A DNA stretch of 14,564 nucleotides, taken from Clostridiaceae bacterium (GTDB lineage Bacteria > Bacillota > Clostridia > DSM-8532). The stretch lies in assembly GCA_012727625.1 (NCBI GenBank), contig JAAYGP010000103.1, positions 1 through 14,564 on the forward strand, in the 5' to 3' direction. The position numbers and the translations under genes were made by a program. The notes under the pieces are model-generated. The model saw only the letters and a program-made list of their open reading frames with translations, ran no database searches and was not told the DNA's origin. Within the stretch, counting starts at the first letter, position 1. Each line of letters starts with the position of its first letter. Below are positions 1 to 7,062 of this stretch, piece after piece.

Positions 1-1
1 A

Positions 2-100
2 GAAATATCCTCGAAACTGTTAGAAGCTATCCACACACGCAAATTAACAGACGAGGACATTCTACAACCAGCAAAACCAGCACAAGTCAGGTTTGCTTGA
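2..100 (+). CDS. C-terminal fragment, possibly of a LacI-type regulator
   Basis: An open frame enters from the left edge and ends at a TGA at 98-100, giving 32 residues that finish KPAQVRFA. The pattern (a helix containing KLLEAI, a charged linker, then a hydrophobic stretch ending in V-R) resembles the last helix and strand of LacI/GalR sugar-binding domains, which often end in L-V-x-R-x-S. That is a pattern match over a very short piece and the family call is weak. A sugar-responsive repressor would fit the sugar-related genes downstream. Bases 101-229 hold no gene I can support; they are AT-rich and precede the decarboxylase remnant. A different protein family, or a chance frame, cannot be excluded. 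Confidence 0.35.
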   Translation, partial: EISSKLLEAIHTRKLTDEDILQPAKPAQVRFA

Positions 101-774
101 TGTAACTATTATAGCAGGGATGTGATATAAAGAAAAGGCTTTTTCGAAATTTACAATTTAAAAACAAAAATCCGTATTTTTTGGATTAGTCCTTTTAACA
201 AAAAAAGAAATAGAGCATATGAAATATAATGGCAATTATGGAATAATTATTCGAACACCAAAAATGAGTTTATGCAATTTTACTCTTCAGAGCTGAATGG
301 CATACCAGATTATGTTCCGTTATATGAACTTTTTGTTAATATTGAAATTATGGAAGAAATATTAGGCAGGAAATTTATTTGTAAAGCGGATCAAGTTGAG
401 TTTTATTACAAAGCAGGATATGATTACGTACCTGTATGGCCTCGTTATAAGATGGAAAAAGGAAACTTAAAAGATACCACGCTACCTTATCCTATAACCG
501 ATTGGGAAAGCTTTTATAAATATCGTTGGTTAAAACCAGATGAAATAAGCTATAAGGAAATAGAGGACAGCTGCCGTGTTTTACCTGACGGGATGATGCT
601 TATTGCACAAGACGGAGGACCTTTTGAAACTATGGAGGCTTTGTTAGGTTATTCAAATTTGTGTTACTTATTATCCGATGATCCTGACCTTATTAAAGCA
701 GTGGCTGAAAAAGTTTTTGAGCTTTATCATACTCGGTTGCTGTATCGGTAGCATAACTGGGATCAAGCAAACCT
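89..774. repeat. 13-bp inverted repeat flanking the decarboxylase remnant
   Basis: AGGTTTGCTTGAT at 89-101 is matched exactly by its reverse complement at 762-774. The left arm covers the end of the upstream reading frame. The right arm lies in the scar between the decarboxylase and hydrolase fragments. A 13-bp match somewhere in a 14.5-kb window is not rare, but having both arms at the edges of one truncated gene is suggestive of a rearrangement endpoint. No transposase or target duplication accompanies it. Confidence 0.5.
272..751 (+). pseudogene. Uroporphyrinogen-decarboxylase-family protein, N-terminal half only
   Basis: The 159 residues match the start of UroD-superfamily proteins (the fold shared by HemE and corrinoid methyltransferases such as MtaA): PDYVPLYELFVN near residue 12, then a conserved QDGGPFETMEALLGYSNL and a D-D-P-D-L helix around residues 113-140. 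Family members are about 330-380 residues, so roughly the C-terminal half is gone; homology stops near base 731 and the frame ends at a TAG after LLYR. The 5' end is also odd: the frame is open upstream only to a stop at 227-229, with no ATG before 272, while an ATG at 219 lies in another frame, so a frameshift near 230-245 is possible. No convincing ribosome binding site precedes 272. Such genes in carbohydrate loci are probably methyl-transfer or sugar-acid enzymes rather than heme biosynthesis enzymes. I infer it is non-functional. Confidence 0.7.
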
Positions 775-795
775 TCGTCATGTAAGGAGGGAGAA

Positions 796-1902
796 TCAGC
801 ATTCACCGCATGCCGGGAGTTCTGTAAAATAATGTGTGACAGGCCGATAGAAGTGAAGCGGCCTGTTTTTGGCGTGAACAACTGGTACTGGGCATATGGG
901 AATATAAATTATGAAAGTGTAATGGAAGAAGCCGGGCAATTGGCTGAGCTTGCATCAGATGCGGTTTTAAGTCCGTATTTGGTAATTGACGACGGATGGC
1001 AGCCATTTAGAATGAATAACAACTGGGGCACATACAACGGTGGTCCCTGGAATAGTAGCAATAGTTGTTTCCCCGACATGGAAAAAACGGCATCTGATAT
1101 CGAGAGTCATGGATGCATACCGGGTTTATGGTTCAGACCGCTTCTTACGATGAAACATTTACCGTCTGAAATGATTCTGCAAAGGCCCGGAGCGGCACCG
1201 CACAGTTTCGGACAGATTATGGATCCCAGCCATCCCGAGGTATTGCGGGAGGTTTTTTCTGATGCCGGACTCATCTCAGGTTGGGGATACAAATTAATAA
1301 AACATGATTATTCAACAATGGATATAACAGGCGCTGTGACGGCCCAGGACGGATGGAATTTCTATGACAGAACGAAAACAACCGCCCAGATAGCAAAGAG
1401 TCTCTACGAAGCCATACAGAACGGAGCAAAAGATGCCATAGTAATTGGCTGCAATACATATAGTCATCTTACAGCAGGAATTCATGGGGTTTATCGCACA
1501 GGCGCGGACACCAGCGGCAGGAACTGGGAATATACAAGACGTCATGGTGTTAATGCGTTTATGCGTCTTCCGCAAAACGGAATATTTTATAATACTGATC
1601 CTGATTGTGCTTGTTTTACCGCCAAAGTGTCCAGTGAGCTTAACATCAGATTCCTGGAACTTTGTGCAATAACCGGAAGCACAACTTTTGCTTCCATAAC
1701 CCCGGGAATACTTGACGATGAAGAGAAACGCAGGGTAAGAGAGATTTTCAGGATAGCATCGCTGGGGGGTAATTATGCCGAGCCTATTGACTGGATGAAT
1801 ACCGGTTGCCCTTCAAGGTTTATTTATAAAAACACGGAATGCACTTATGACTGGTACAGTGAATACAACGGGTCGAGAATGTTTGCAACGTGGATGGAAT
1901 AG
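796..1902 (+). pseudogene. Clan GH-D (alpha-galactosidase-like) glycoside hydrolase, N-terminally truncated
   Basis: From the first in-frame ATG (832) the product is 356 residues, but recognisable sequence (ACREFCKIMC) begins about 12 codons earlier in the same frame, so the true start is missing. The remaining part is a TIM barrel: NNWYWAYGN (16-24), DDGWQ (53-57), a probable nucleophile in LIKHDYSTMD (D159), a conserved RTGADTSGRNWEYTR (222-236) and an NTDPDCA segment (254-260) placed like the acid/base region of GH27/GH36 enzymes. The C-terminus CPSRFIYKNTECTYDWYSEYNG looks natural. Full GH36-like proteins carry an N-terminal beta-sandwich, which is absent. An AAGGAGG at 784-790 is too far from 832 to serve it. 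It follows the decarboxylase remnant directly, so both are best read as the two ends of a deletion. Substrate not assignable. Confidence 0.7.
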
Positions 1903-2066
1903 GAATACTGCATGAACCGTCCGGTGCCTGGAGTTTCATTCTATCTGCGGCAATTACTCAACGGAGGTTTAAAACCCCAAGGTGTCGGTAGTTACACATA
2001 GGGGAGAATTATATCTTTTATATGATATGATCATTGAAAGGAGTTAAAAAAAAGGAGTTGAGGAAT

Positions 2067-3137
2067 ATGAAAAAAATTAATGTTTGTATTTTAGGCCAGG
2101 GGCGCAGCGGACGTGACATCCATGGTAGATATTTCAAGACAGAACAAGATATGTATAAGATTGTTGCTGTTGTTGACCCCATTGAAGAGAGAAGGTTAAG
2201 GGCTAAAGAGGAATTTGGATGCGATGTGTATGACGACTACCATCATATTTTGAACCGGAAGGATATTGATCTGGTTGTTAATGCTACACCAAGTCATATG
2301 CATTTTCCCATTACTCTTGACCTATTAAATAATCACTTTAATACTTTATGTGAGAAACCTTTAGCCCGCAAAGCAGAAGAAGTAGATGCATTAATAGAAG
2401 CGTCCCTGAAATCAGGAAAGTTGCTTGCCATATTCCAGCAGTCAAGATTTGCACCTTATTTTGAACAGGTTAAGAAGGTGATCGATTCAGGTGTTTTGGG
2501 TCAAATTGTTCAAATCAGTATTGAGTTTAACGGGTTTGCCAGAAGGTGGGATTGGCAATGTATACAGGATTATGCCGGAGGAAGTCTTTTAAATACCGGG
2601 CCCCATCCAATGGATCAGGCATTACAGCTTTTCGGAACAGATATTATGCCGGAAGTAACCTGCATTATGGATCGAGCTAATACTTTTGGTGATGCGGAGG
2701 ACTATGTTAAGATAATTCTAAAAGGGAAAGGGCGCCCGGTTATTGATCTTGAAATTTCTTCATGCTGCGCTTATCCAAACTTTACATACAATGTTCAGGG
2801 AACCTGCGGCGGCTTGATAGCATCCAGCACACATGCAAAATGGAAATATTTCATTCCCGGGGAAGCTCCAAAAAGGCAGTTAATACGTGAACCTCTTGAG
2901 AACGAAGATGGATTACCGGCATATTGCGGTGAGCAGCTGAAATGGTATGAGCACAGTTGGGATATACCTGAAGAACAAAAGGATCTCTTCCACACTATGT
3001 CTTCAAAATTCTATAAAATGCTTTATAAGTCTCTGACGGAAGGAGCACCGCTTATTATTACACCTCAACATGTACGGCAGCAGGTTGCAGTAATTGAAGA
3101 GTGCTATAGACAGAATCCAATGTCTAAAATGTTTTAG
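2067..3137 (+). CDS. Gfo/Idh/MocA-family NAD(P)-dependent oxidoreductase
   Basis: This 356-residue cytoplasmic protein has an N-terminal Rossmann fold with GQGRSGRDIHG (10-20) for dinucleotide binding, ATPSHMHF (73-80), the family lysine in CEKPLA (K97), and a substrate-domain motif GGSLLNTGPHPMDQALQLFG (161-180) whose H170 occupies the usual catalytic histidine position. The Asp often found a few residues before that His is Asn here. Length is typical. I chose the ATG at 2067 because AAGGAG at 2052-2057 sits 9 bases upstream; a longer TTG start at 2034 would place that site inside the gene. Known members oxidise or epimerise sugars, inositols and related polyols. Placed after sugar-hydrolase and decarboxylase remnants and before a second family member, it probably acts in catabolism of a sugar or glycoside; the substrate cannot be read from sequence. 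Confidence 0.88.
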   Translation: MKKINVCILGQGRSGRDIHGRYFKTEQDMYKIVAVVDPIEERRLRAKEEFGCDVYDDYHHILNRKDIDLVVNATPSHMHFPITLDLLNNHFNTLCEKPLARKAEEVDALIEASLKSGKLLAIFQQSRFAPYFEQVKKVIDSGVLGQIVQISIEFNGFARRWDWQCIQDYAGGSLLNTGPHPMDQALQLFGTDIMPEVTCIMDRANTFGDAEDYVKIILKGKGRPVIDLEISSCCAYPNFTYNVQGTCGGLIASSTHAKWKYFIPGEAPKRQLIREPLENEDGLPAYCGEQLKWYEHSWDIPEEQKDLFHTMSSKFYKMLYKSLTEGAPLIITPQHVRQQVAVIEECYRQNPMSKMF

Positions 3138-3212
3138 TAACATAATGGTGCAAAACATAAATAAAAAACAAGGTTTGCTATGCTTTGCATCCGTGAATAC
3201 TTACATTAGAGT

Positions 3213-3227
3213 GTGGGCGGAGCCCAC
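3213..3227 (+). other. GC-rich hairpin just upstream of a ribosome binding site
   Basis: GTGGGC (3213-3218) and GCCCAC (3222-3227) form a perfect 6-bp stem with a GGA loop. The stem ends 3 bases before the AGAAAGGAAG ribosome binding site of the next oxidoreductase gene. It is not followed by a T-tract, so it is not a terminator. It could stabilise or mark a processing site in a transcript of the two oxidoreductase genes. Confidence 0.45.
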
Positions 3228-3247
3228 TTCAGAAAGGAAGTTAGATT

Positions 3248-4132
3248 ATGTTTAGAGTGGGAATTATTGGTTCGGACAACAGCCATGCTCTTGCATTTTC
3301 CAAGTTAACAAACATTAAGAACGAATTAACGGGTGAGTATGAATTCCCGGATATCAGAGTCACTGCAATTTATGGTCACGATGAAAAGAGAACTGAAGAA
3401 GTCGCAAGAGAAGGAAGAATAGAATTTATTGCCAAAGATCCGAAGGAAATGTTCAGCAGGGTAGATGCAGTTATGGTAGTTTTCCGGCACGGAGATCTGC
3501 ATGCAGAATATGCATTGCCTTTTGTGGAAGCAGGTATACCCACATGGATAGACAAACCGTTTACGATAAAAATTTCTGATGCAAAAAAGCTTATTGAGGC
3601 AGCAGAAAAAAATAATACTCTTCTTACTGGGGGTTCCACTTGTAAATATGCTTATGATATTGTCATGCTGAAAAATTCTGTGGAAAACGACAAAAGCTTT
3701 GGGGAAATATTATCAGGAGTGATGAACTTTCCTGCTAATCCTGACAGCGAGTATGGTGGGTTATTCTTCTATGGGCCTCATTTGGCAGAGATGCTTATGA
3801 ATGTTTTCGGTTATGATGTAAAGTCAGTCATAACAAGTGAAAGCAATGGAAACATTATAGCTGTTGCCAAATATGACAGATACCATGTTGTCATGAATTT
3901 TACAAAGGAAGCTCCAAGATATTTGGGTATTATCTATGGAGAGAAAAAGACAATAGTAAGGGAAATTGATATTTCTATCGTTTACAGGCTTGGCTTTGCA
4001 AAATTTGCAGAAATGCTGAATACAAGGAAAATACCTTTACCGCTTAACCATCTTTTAGCTCCCGTTGTGCTGCTAAATGCAATTGAAAAGTCCTTAAAAA
4101 CGGGGAGAGAAATTTTTTTGGATGAATTATAG
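3248..4132 (+). CDS. Second Gfo/Idh/MocA-family oxidoreductase
   Basis: The 294-residue protein begins FRVGIIGSDNSHA, a Rossmann dinucleotide-binding turn in an atypical GxxGSDNSH form, and has IDKPF (101-105) where most relatives have EKP, keeping the lysine K103. The substrate-domain motif GLFFYGPHLAEML (171-183) supplies H178. It is shorter than the 330-380 residues usual for the family, mainly through a compact C-terminal domain. The start is supported by AGAAAGGAAG at 3231-3240. It lies 110 bp after the preceding oxidoreductase on the same strand and is probably co-transcribed; the two are distant paralogues rather than a recent duplication. Role inferred: sugar or polyol oxidation or epimerisation, perhaps sequential with its neighbour. 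The cofactor preference and substrate are unknown. Confidence 0.85.
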   Translation: MFRVGIIGSDNSHALAFSKLTNIKNELTGEYEFPDIRVTAIYGHDEKRTEEVAREGRIEFIAKDPKEMFSRVDAVMVVFRHGDLHAEYALPFVEAGIPTWIDKPFTIKISDAKKLIEAAEKNNTLLTGGSTCKYAYDIVMLKNSVENDKSFGEILSGVMNFPANPDSEYGGLFFYGPHLAEMLMNVFGYDVKSVITSESNGNIIAVAKYDRYHVVMNFTKEAPRYLGIIYGEKKTIVREIDISIVYRLGFAKFAEMLNTRKIPLPLNHLLAPVVLLNAIEKSLKTGREIFLDEL

Positions 4133-4348
4133 GTTTTTAATCCCCGTCAATGATATATACACTATATTCATGATGGATTTGGATGCGTTGCATATATTGC
4201 AGTTTTATTGCGTTTCGGAATTACGCCATTGGGGACGGATCTGTTCAAAACGCATCGTGATTGTATTTTTTTATAGCAATAATGCAATATAATGCACCGG
4301 TATTATGTTCCGGAATTCCTACATGGAGAACTGAGACATTTAGGTATG

Positions 4349-4388
4349 AGAGGCAGACACATAAGGTTTAGTCTCTCTGTTTTCTTTT
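4349..4388 (+). terminator. Possible intrinsic terminator after the oxidoreductase genes
   Basis: AGAG-gc-AGAC (4349-4358) pairs with GTCTCTCT (4371-4378) as an 8-bp stem with a 2-base bulge and a 12-base loop, followed by GTTTTCTTTT. It lies about 215 bases after the last oxidoreductase stop. The stem is imperfect and the T-run interrupted, so the call is tentative. Confidence 0.3.
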
Positions 4389-4510
4389 GCTATTTAAACA
4401 AGAGAAATAATATCTTTGCAATGAATGTGTGTAACCGCAAAATTATTTGGATCTAAAGACTATTATATAAGGTGTACCTGAATGCAGCGAATCCTGAAAG
4501 CATATAAAGA

Positions 4511-4612
4511 ATTAGCCGTTTTTCCATAGCTGTATTAGCAGGCCGTATTGCGGTTTTCAATAGCGGAAAAATCATCAGGACAGCTCACATGACGGGCTAA
4601 TCCTGTAACAGG
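4511..4612. other. Nested stem-loop arrangement, possible structured RNA
   Basis: ATTAGCC (4511-4517) pairs with GGCTAAT (4595-4601). Inside it TTTTTCC (4519-4525) pairs with GGAAAAA (4565-4571), which in turn encloses CCG-tattg-CGG (4543-4553). A second arm TCAT/ATGA lies between the inner and outer closing strands, and CCTG-taa-CAGG (4602-4612) follows immediately. The order is that of a multibranched RNA. It matches no riboswitch consensus I recognise. The AT-rich inner stem may be chance. Confidence 0.3.
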
Positions 4613-4673
4613 GTAAGTATTCCCGTTTATGCAAAGAGCAGGCAAGAGAACAGGTAAAAGCAGGGCTTGAGCG

Positions 4674-4701
4674 TTGACAAATATATAAATTTGGATATCA
4701 T
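4674..4701 (+). promoter_or_regulatory. SigA-type promoter
   Basis: TTGACA (4674-4679) is a perfect -35 box, followed by a 16-base AT-rich spacer and TATCAT (4696-4701) as a -10 box. It points at the small interrupted membrane-protein gene whose ATG is at 4755. A second TTGACA at 4721-4726 lacks a well-spaced -10. Confidence 0.55.
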
Positions 4702-4754
4702 ATATAAAAACAGAAGCTGTTTGACACAAGGGCAGGATAAATGGGGATATTATT

Positions 4755-5033
4755 ATGTACAACGAAATAATTCAGGAGTTGTCCGGTATTAACCAGGATG
4801 ACATTGTTAAAATAGTATTAAGCAAATAATGTTTGGTTTTAGGTGCTATTCCCTTATTGGGAACCTTGTTGTGGCTTGCCTATTACGCATTGACTCTTAT
4901 AACACTTTATAATCTCTACGGCCAATACGTCCCGGAAAAAGCAATGACTTACACATTGTTAAGCATTTTGGGCGTTACCATCCCATTCCTGCTTTATGGT
5001 TTCCGTGACAAAGATCCGATAAGCGTACCTTAA
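4755..5033 (+). pseudogene. Small membrane protein gene interrupted by an in-frame stop
   Basis: An ATG at 4755 opens 24 codons (MYNEIIQELSGINQDDIVKI...) that end at TAA 4827-4829. The same frame then continues without another stop to 5033, encoding VLGAIPLLGTLLWLAYYALTL, a membrane segment, then NLYGQYVPEKA and a second membrane segment followed by GFRDKDPI. The two pieces read as one ~92-residue two-helix protein broken by one stop codon. The downstream piece could start at TTG 4833 but has no ribosome binding site there. The tail (a charged R-x-K-D-P after a hydrophobic helix) resembles small uncharacterised Firmicutes membrane proteins; no function is known to me. A promoter at 4674-4701 and a strong terminator at 5203-5230 bracket it as a single transcript. 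Alternatives: a sequencing error or a genuine short peptide plus a separate gene. Confidence 0.5.
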
Positions 5034-5202
5034 AACATTTATTTTGCCGGTACTTATTTAAATTACATAAAATAAGAGAAAGATTTGATATCACGATGGA
5101 CCTCGGACCTGTTGAGCGGATTTGCCTGGGTAATTGCTGCTTTAACATCAAAGAGAACCAGGAATCTCTGTTATAAACAGCGTTGATTATCAAATAACCA
5201 AT

Positions 5203-5230
5203 AAAGGCAAGGAATTTATCCTTGCCTTTT
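5203..5230 (+). terminator. Strong intrinsic terminator
   Basis: AAAGGCAAGG (5203-5212) and CCTTGCCTTT (5220-5229) form a perfect 10-bp stem with a 7-base loop, with T-rich sequence beyond. It ends the transcript of the interrupted membrane-protein gene and separates it from the polysaccharide locus. Because its 5' side is A-rich it may also work in the reverse direction. Confidence 0.8.
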
Positions 5231-5345
5231 AATTTGGCTCTTTTATTTTTACTTATAGAAAGAAAATATTACATATGTTAAAATTAATTGGCCTTATGTA
5301 TTAAATATTAAGACATTATTTTTTTTGCTGAAGGATGGAACTTAT

Positions 5346-6809
5346 ATGGACGTAAGCAGCGTTAAAAAAATCATGGCACAGGATACTGTTCTATATCTCC
5401 CCGCCAAGATAGCCGAGGGTGTATTGGGTATTCTCCTGTTATATGCCTATACCAATCATTTTTTTACGCCTGAGATATACTCTCATATCACATACGGAAC
5501 AGCTCTTATCAATATGGCTAACCTTGTGTTCGCAGGTTGGATAACCCAATCCGCGACACGATATGTGAGCCAATACCAGAACAGCACCGAGGAATCAGAT
5601 TTTTTTAAAACAATATTTGCGGTACAGGCTGTAATTGGCTTATCTGTCATATGCACAGCCTTTATAATCTCCTATACTGTAAGATTAACGGTTCCTGCGG
5701 ATATTTTCAGGTATTATATATTTATGTTTGCAGGCTTCAGTCTGTCCCAGTTTCTGTTGCCTCTTCTTGCATTTATGCGCAGGATTAAGCTGAATTTAAT
5801 ACTATCGGTAAGCAGTAATCTTGTAAAACTTGTTTTAACTTATCTGTTCATAATTATCCTGAAGAACAATGAAGTAAGTCCGACTGCCGCATTATTAAGC
5901 TATGGGATAACCGATCTTTCCATTGCCGCGATTATCATTTTCAGAATAAATGTTTTTATACATCTGAAAGCAGGGAAAGTAAAAAAGGAGATATTTAAAA
6001 TTCTGTTTTCATACAGTTTGCCATTTTTAGGGGTGAATATCACAACAGCCCTTTTAAACCAGTCCGATCGCCTTATTGTTCAGCCGCTTGCGGGTGATAC
6101 GCAATTCGGGATATATTCCGCAAATTATGTCATACCGTCCATGGTACTGCTTATGATATCAACCGGTGTAATGAGAGGGGTATATCCGATTTTGCTGAAA
6201 TCCTATAACAGAAATGAGCCTGAACAGGCTGCAGAGCTGTTATCGCAGGCTATACGCTATTATCTCCTTATTGCTTTGCCTGCTGTTACAGGGCTCATTT
6301 CATTGTCCGGAAGGGTGTCGGGTATTTTCCTGGGAGAGCAATTTTATGAAAATGGTTATGTTATTTCCGTTGTAGCCGCGGGACTTTTGTGCTCCGGTCT
6401 TGTTGAGTACAGCAACAAAGCCTGGGAGTTATCCGCCGATACCAAACCTATTTTCAGAAATACGGCAGTGAGCGCAGGCGTTAATATTGTTATAAACATC
6501 GTGTTCATTCCTGTTTATGGTTACCGGACAGCCGCTGTTTCAACACTTCTTTCCTTCTTCCTGTATTTATGCATGTCTGTGGCAGGAAGCAGAAAGAAAA
6601 TAAAATGGTATGTTAAATGGAGCAGTTTCCTGAAAATAGCTCTTGCCTGTATTGCCATGTTTCTGTTTTTGCACGCAATGAAACAGATACTGCCTGAGAG
6701 CTTAACATCCCTTGCACTGATGGTTGTTTCAGGAGCATTTGTATACCTTGCTGTGCTGCTGGTTTCCGGAGAACTAAAAGAAGTAACAGTCATGTTCAGG
6801 CGGAAATGA
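5346..6809 (+). CDS. Wzx-like polysaccharide flippase (MOP superfamily)
   Basis: The 487-residue protein is almost entirely hydrophobic, with about 12-14 predicted membrane helices and short charged loops, the usual size and layout of MOP/MATE-superfamily exporters that flip undecaprenyl-linked repeat units (Wzx) or lipid II. Typical landmarks are the N-terminal KIAEGVLGILLLYAYTNHFFTPE, the loop LLNQSDRLIVQPLAGDTQFGIYSANYVIPSM at the seventh-helix region and the inter-helix segment RRIKLNLILS. I chose ATG 5346 because AAGGA at 5331-5335 lies 10 bases before it; a TTG at 5325 precedes the ribosome binding site. It opens a same-strand group with a glycosyltransferase, DUF4330 protein, repeat protein and polymerase, so its cargo is probably that locus's glycan. 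A teichoic-acid or spore-polysaccharide role is the alternative. No terminator is seen in the 253-bp gap that follows. Confidence 0.85.
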   Translation: MDVSSVKKIMAQDTVLYLPAKIAEGVLGILLLYAYTNHFFTPEIYSHITYGTALINMANLVFAGWITQSATRYVSQYQNSTEESDFFKTIFAVQAVIGLSVICTAFIISYTVRLTVPADIFRYYIFMFAGFSLSQFLLPLLAFMRRIKLNLILSVSSNLVKLVLTYLFIIILKNNEVSPTAALLSYGITDLSIAAIIIFRINVFIHLKAGKVKKEIFKILFSYSLPFLGVNITTALLNQSDRLIVQPLAGDTQFGIYSANYVIPSMVLLMISTGVMRGVYPILLKSYNRNEPEQAAELLSQAIRYYLLIALPAVTGLISLSGRVSGIFLGEQFYENGYVISVVAAGLLCSGLVEYSNKAWELSADTKPIFRNTAVSAGVNIVINIVFIPVYGYRTAAVSTLLSFFLYLCMSVAGSRKKIKWYVKWSSFLKIALACIAMFLFLHAMKQILPESLTSLALMVVSGAFVYLAVLLVSGELKEVTVMFRRK

Positions 6810-7062
6810 TAGCCTAAAGAAAAAATTAAGCAGAAAAAAATAAACAGGGCAGTGAAATGGCAATACCTGAAGCGGTTAAGCTGAAAGTATCCGGTTGAAA
6901 CTATTTGATAAATATGCGTTTTGGATGTAAGCTTGCAAGGAGGCTTTGATACTTACTGGGGCATCATGCCAAATTGCGGACAGACATGGTTAAAGAACGG
7001 AAACAGGAGCTTCGTTTAAGGGAAGTTACGGATTGACATTATAAAACGGAGGCTTATAAGTT

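Larger units (their letters stand above)
4133..4754. other. Gene-poor spacer with several inverted repeats
   Basis: No intact gene is visible on either strand; the short open frames here lack ribosome binding sites and family features. The spacer holds an 8-bp inverted repeat GATGCGTT/AACGCATC (4182-4189 and 4249-4256), two near-palindromes of the form TGCA-(5-6 bases)-TGCA (around 4189-4201 and in the 4280s-4290s), a weak terminator, a nested stem arrangement at 4511-4612 and a promoter at 4674-4701. The repeats could be operators, parts of an RNA, or relics of a small mobile element. Confidence 0.5.

Noticed and set aside
784..834. AAGGAGG at 784-790 as a ribosome binding site for the hydrolase remnant
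   Set aside because: It is over 40 bases from the ATG at 832. The nearer ATG at 810 opens only five codons, and the hydrolase frame is already homologous upstream of 832.
693..881. Minus-strand open frame of 62 codons across the decarboxylase-hydrolase junction
   Set aside because: It spans the scar, lacks a ribosome binding site and has no recognisable family; its ends are antisense to the two real remnants.
4535..4762. Minus-strand hydrophobic frame of 75 codons
   Set aside because: It overlaps the nested stems and promoter, has no ribosome binding site, and its hydrophobicity follows from AT-rich antisense sequence.
5097..5177. 26-codon plus-strand frame starting MDLGPVERICLGNCC
   Set aside because: No ribosome binding site and no recognised family; two Cys pairs are suggestive but too little to call a gene.
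6810..7062. Possible extra small gene between the flippase and the GT4 gene, including a frame reading GFDTYWGIMPNCGQTW
   Set aside because: No acceptable start codon, no homology I recognise, and a stop-rich surrounding; it is treated as non-coding spacer.
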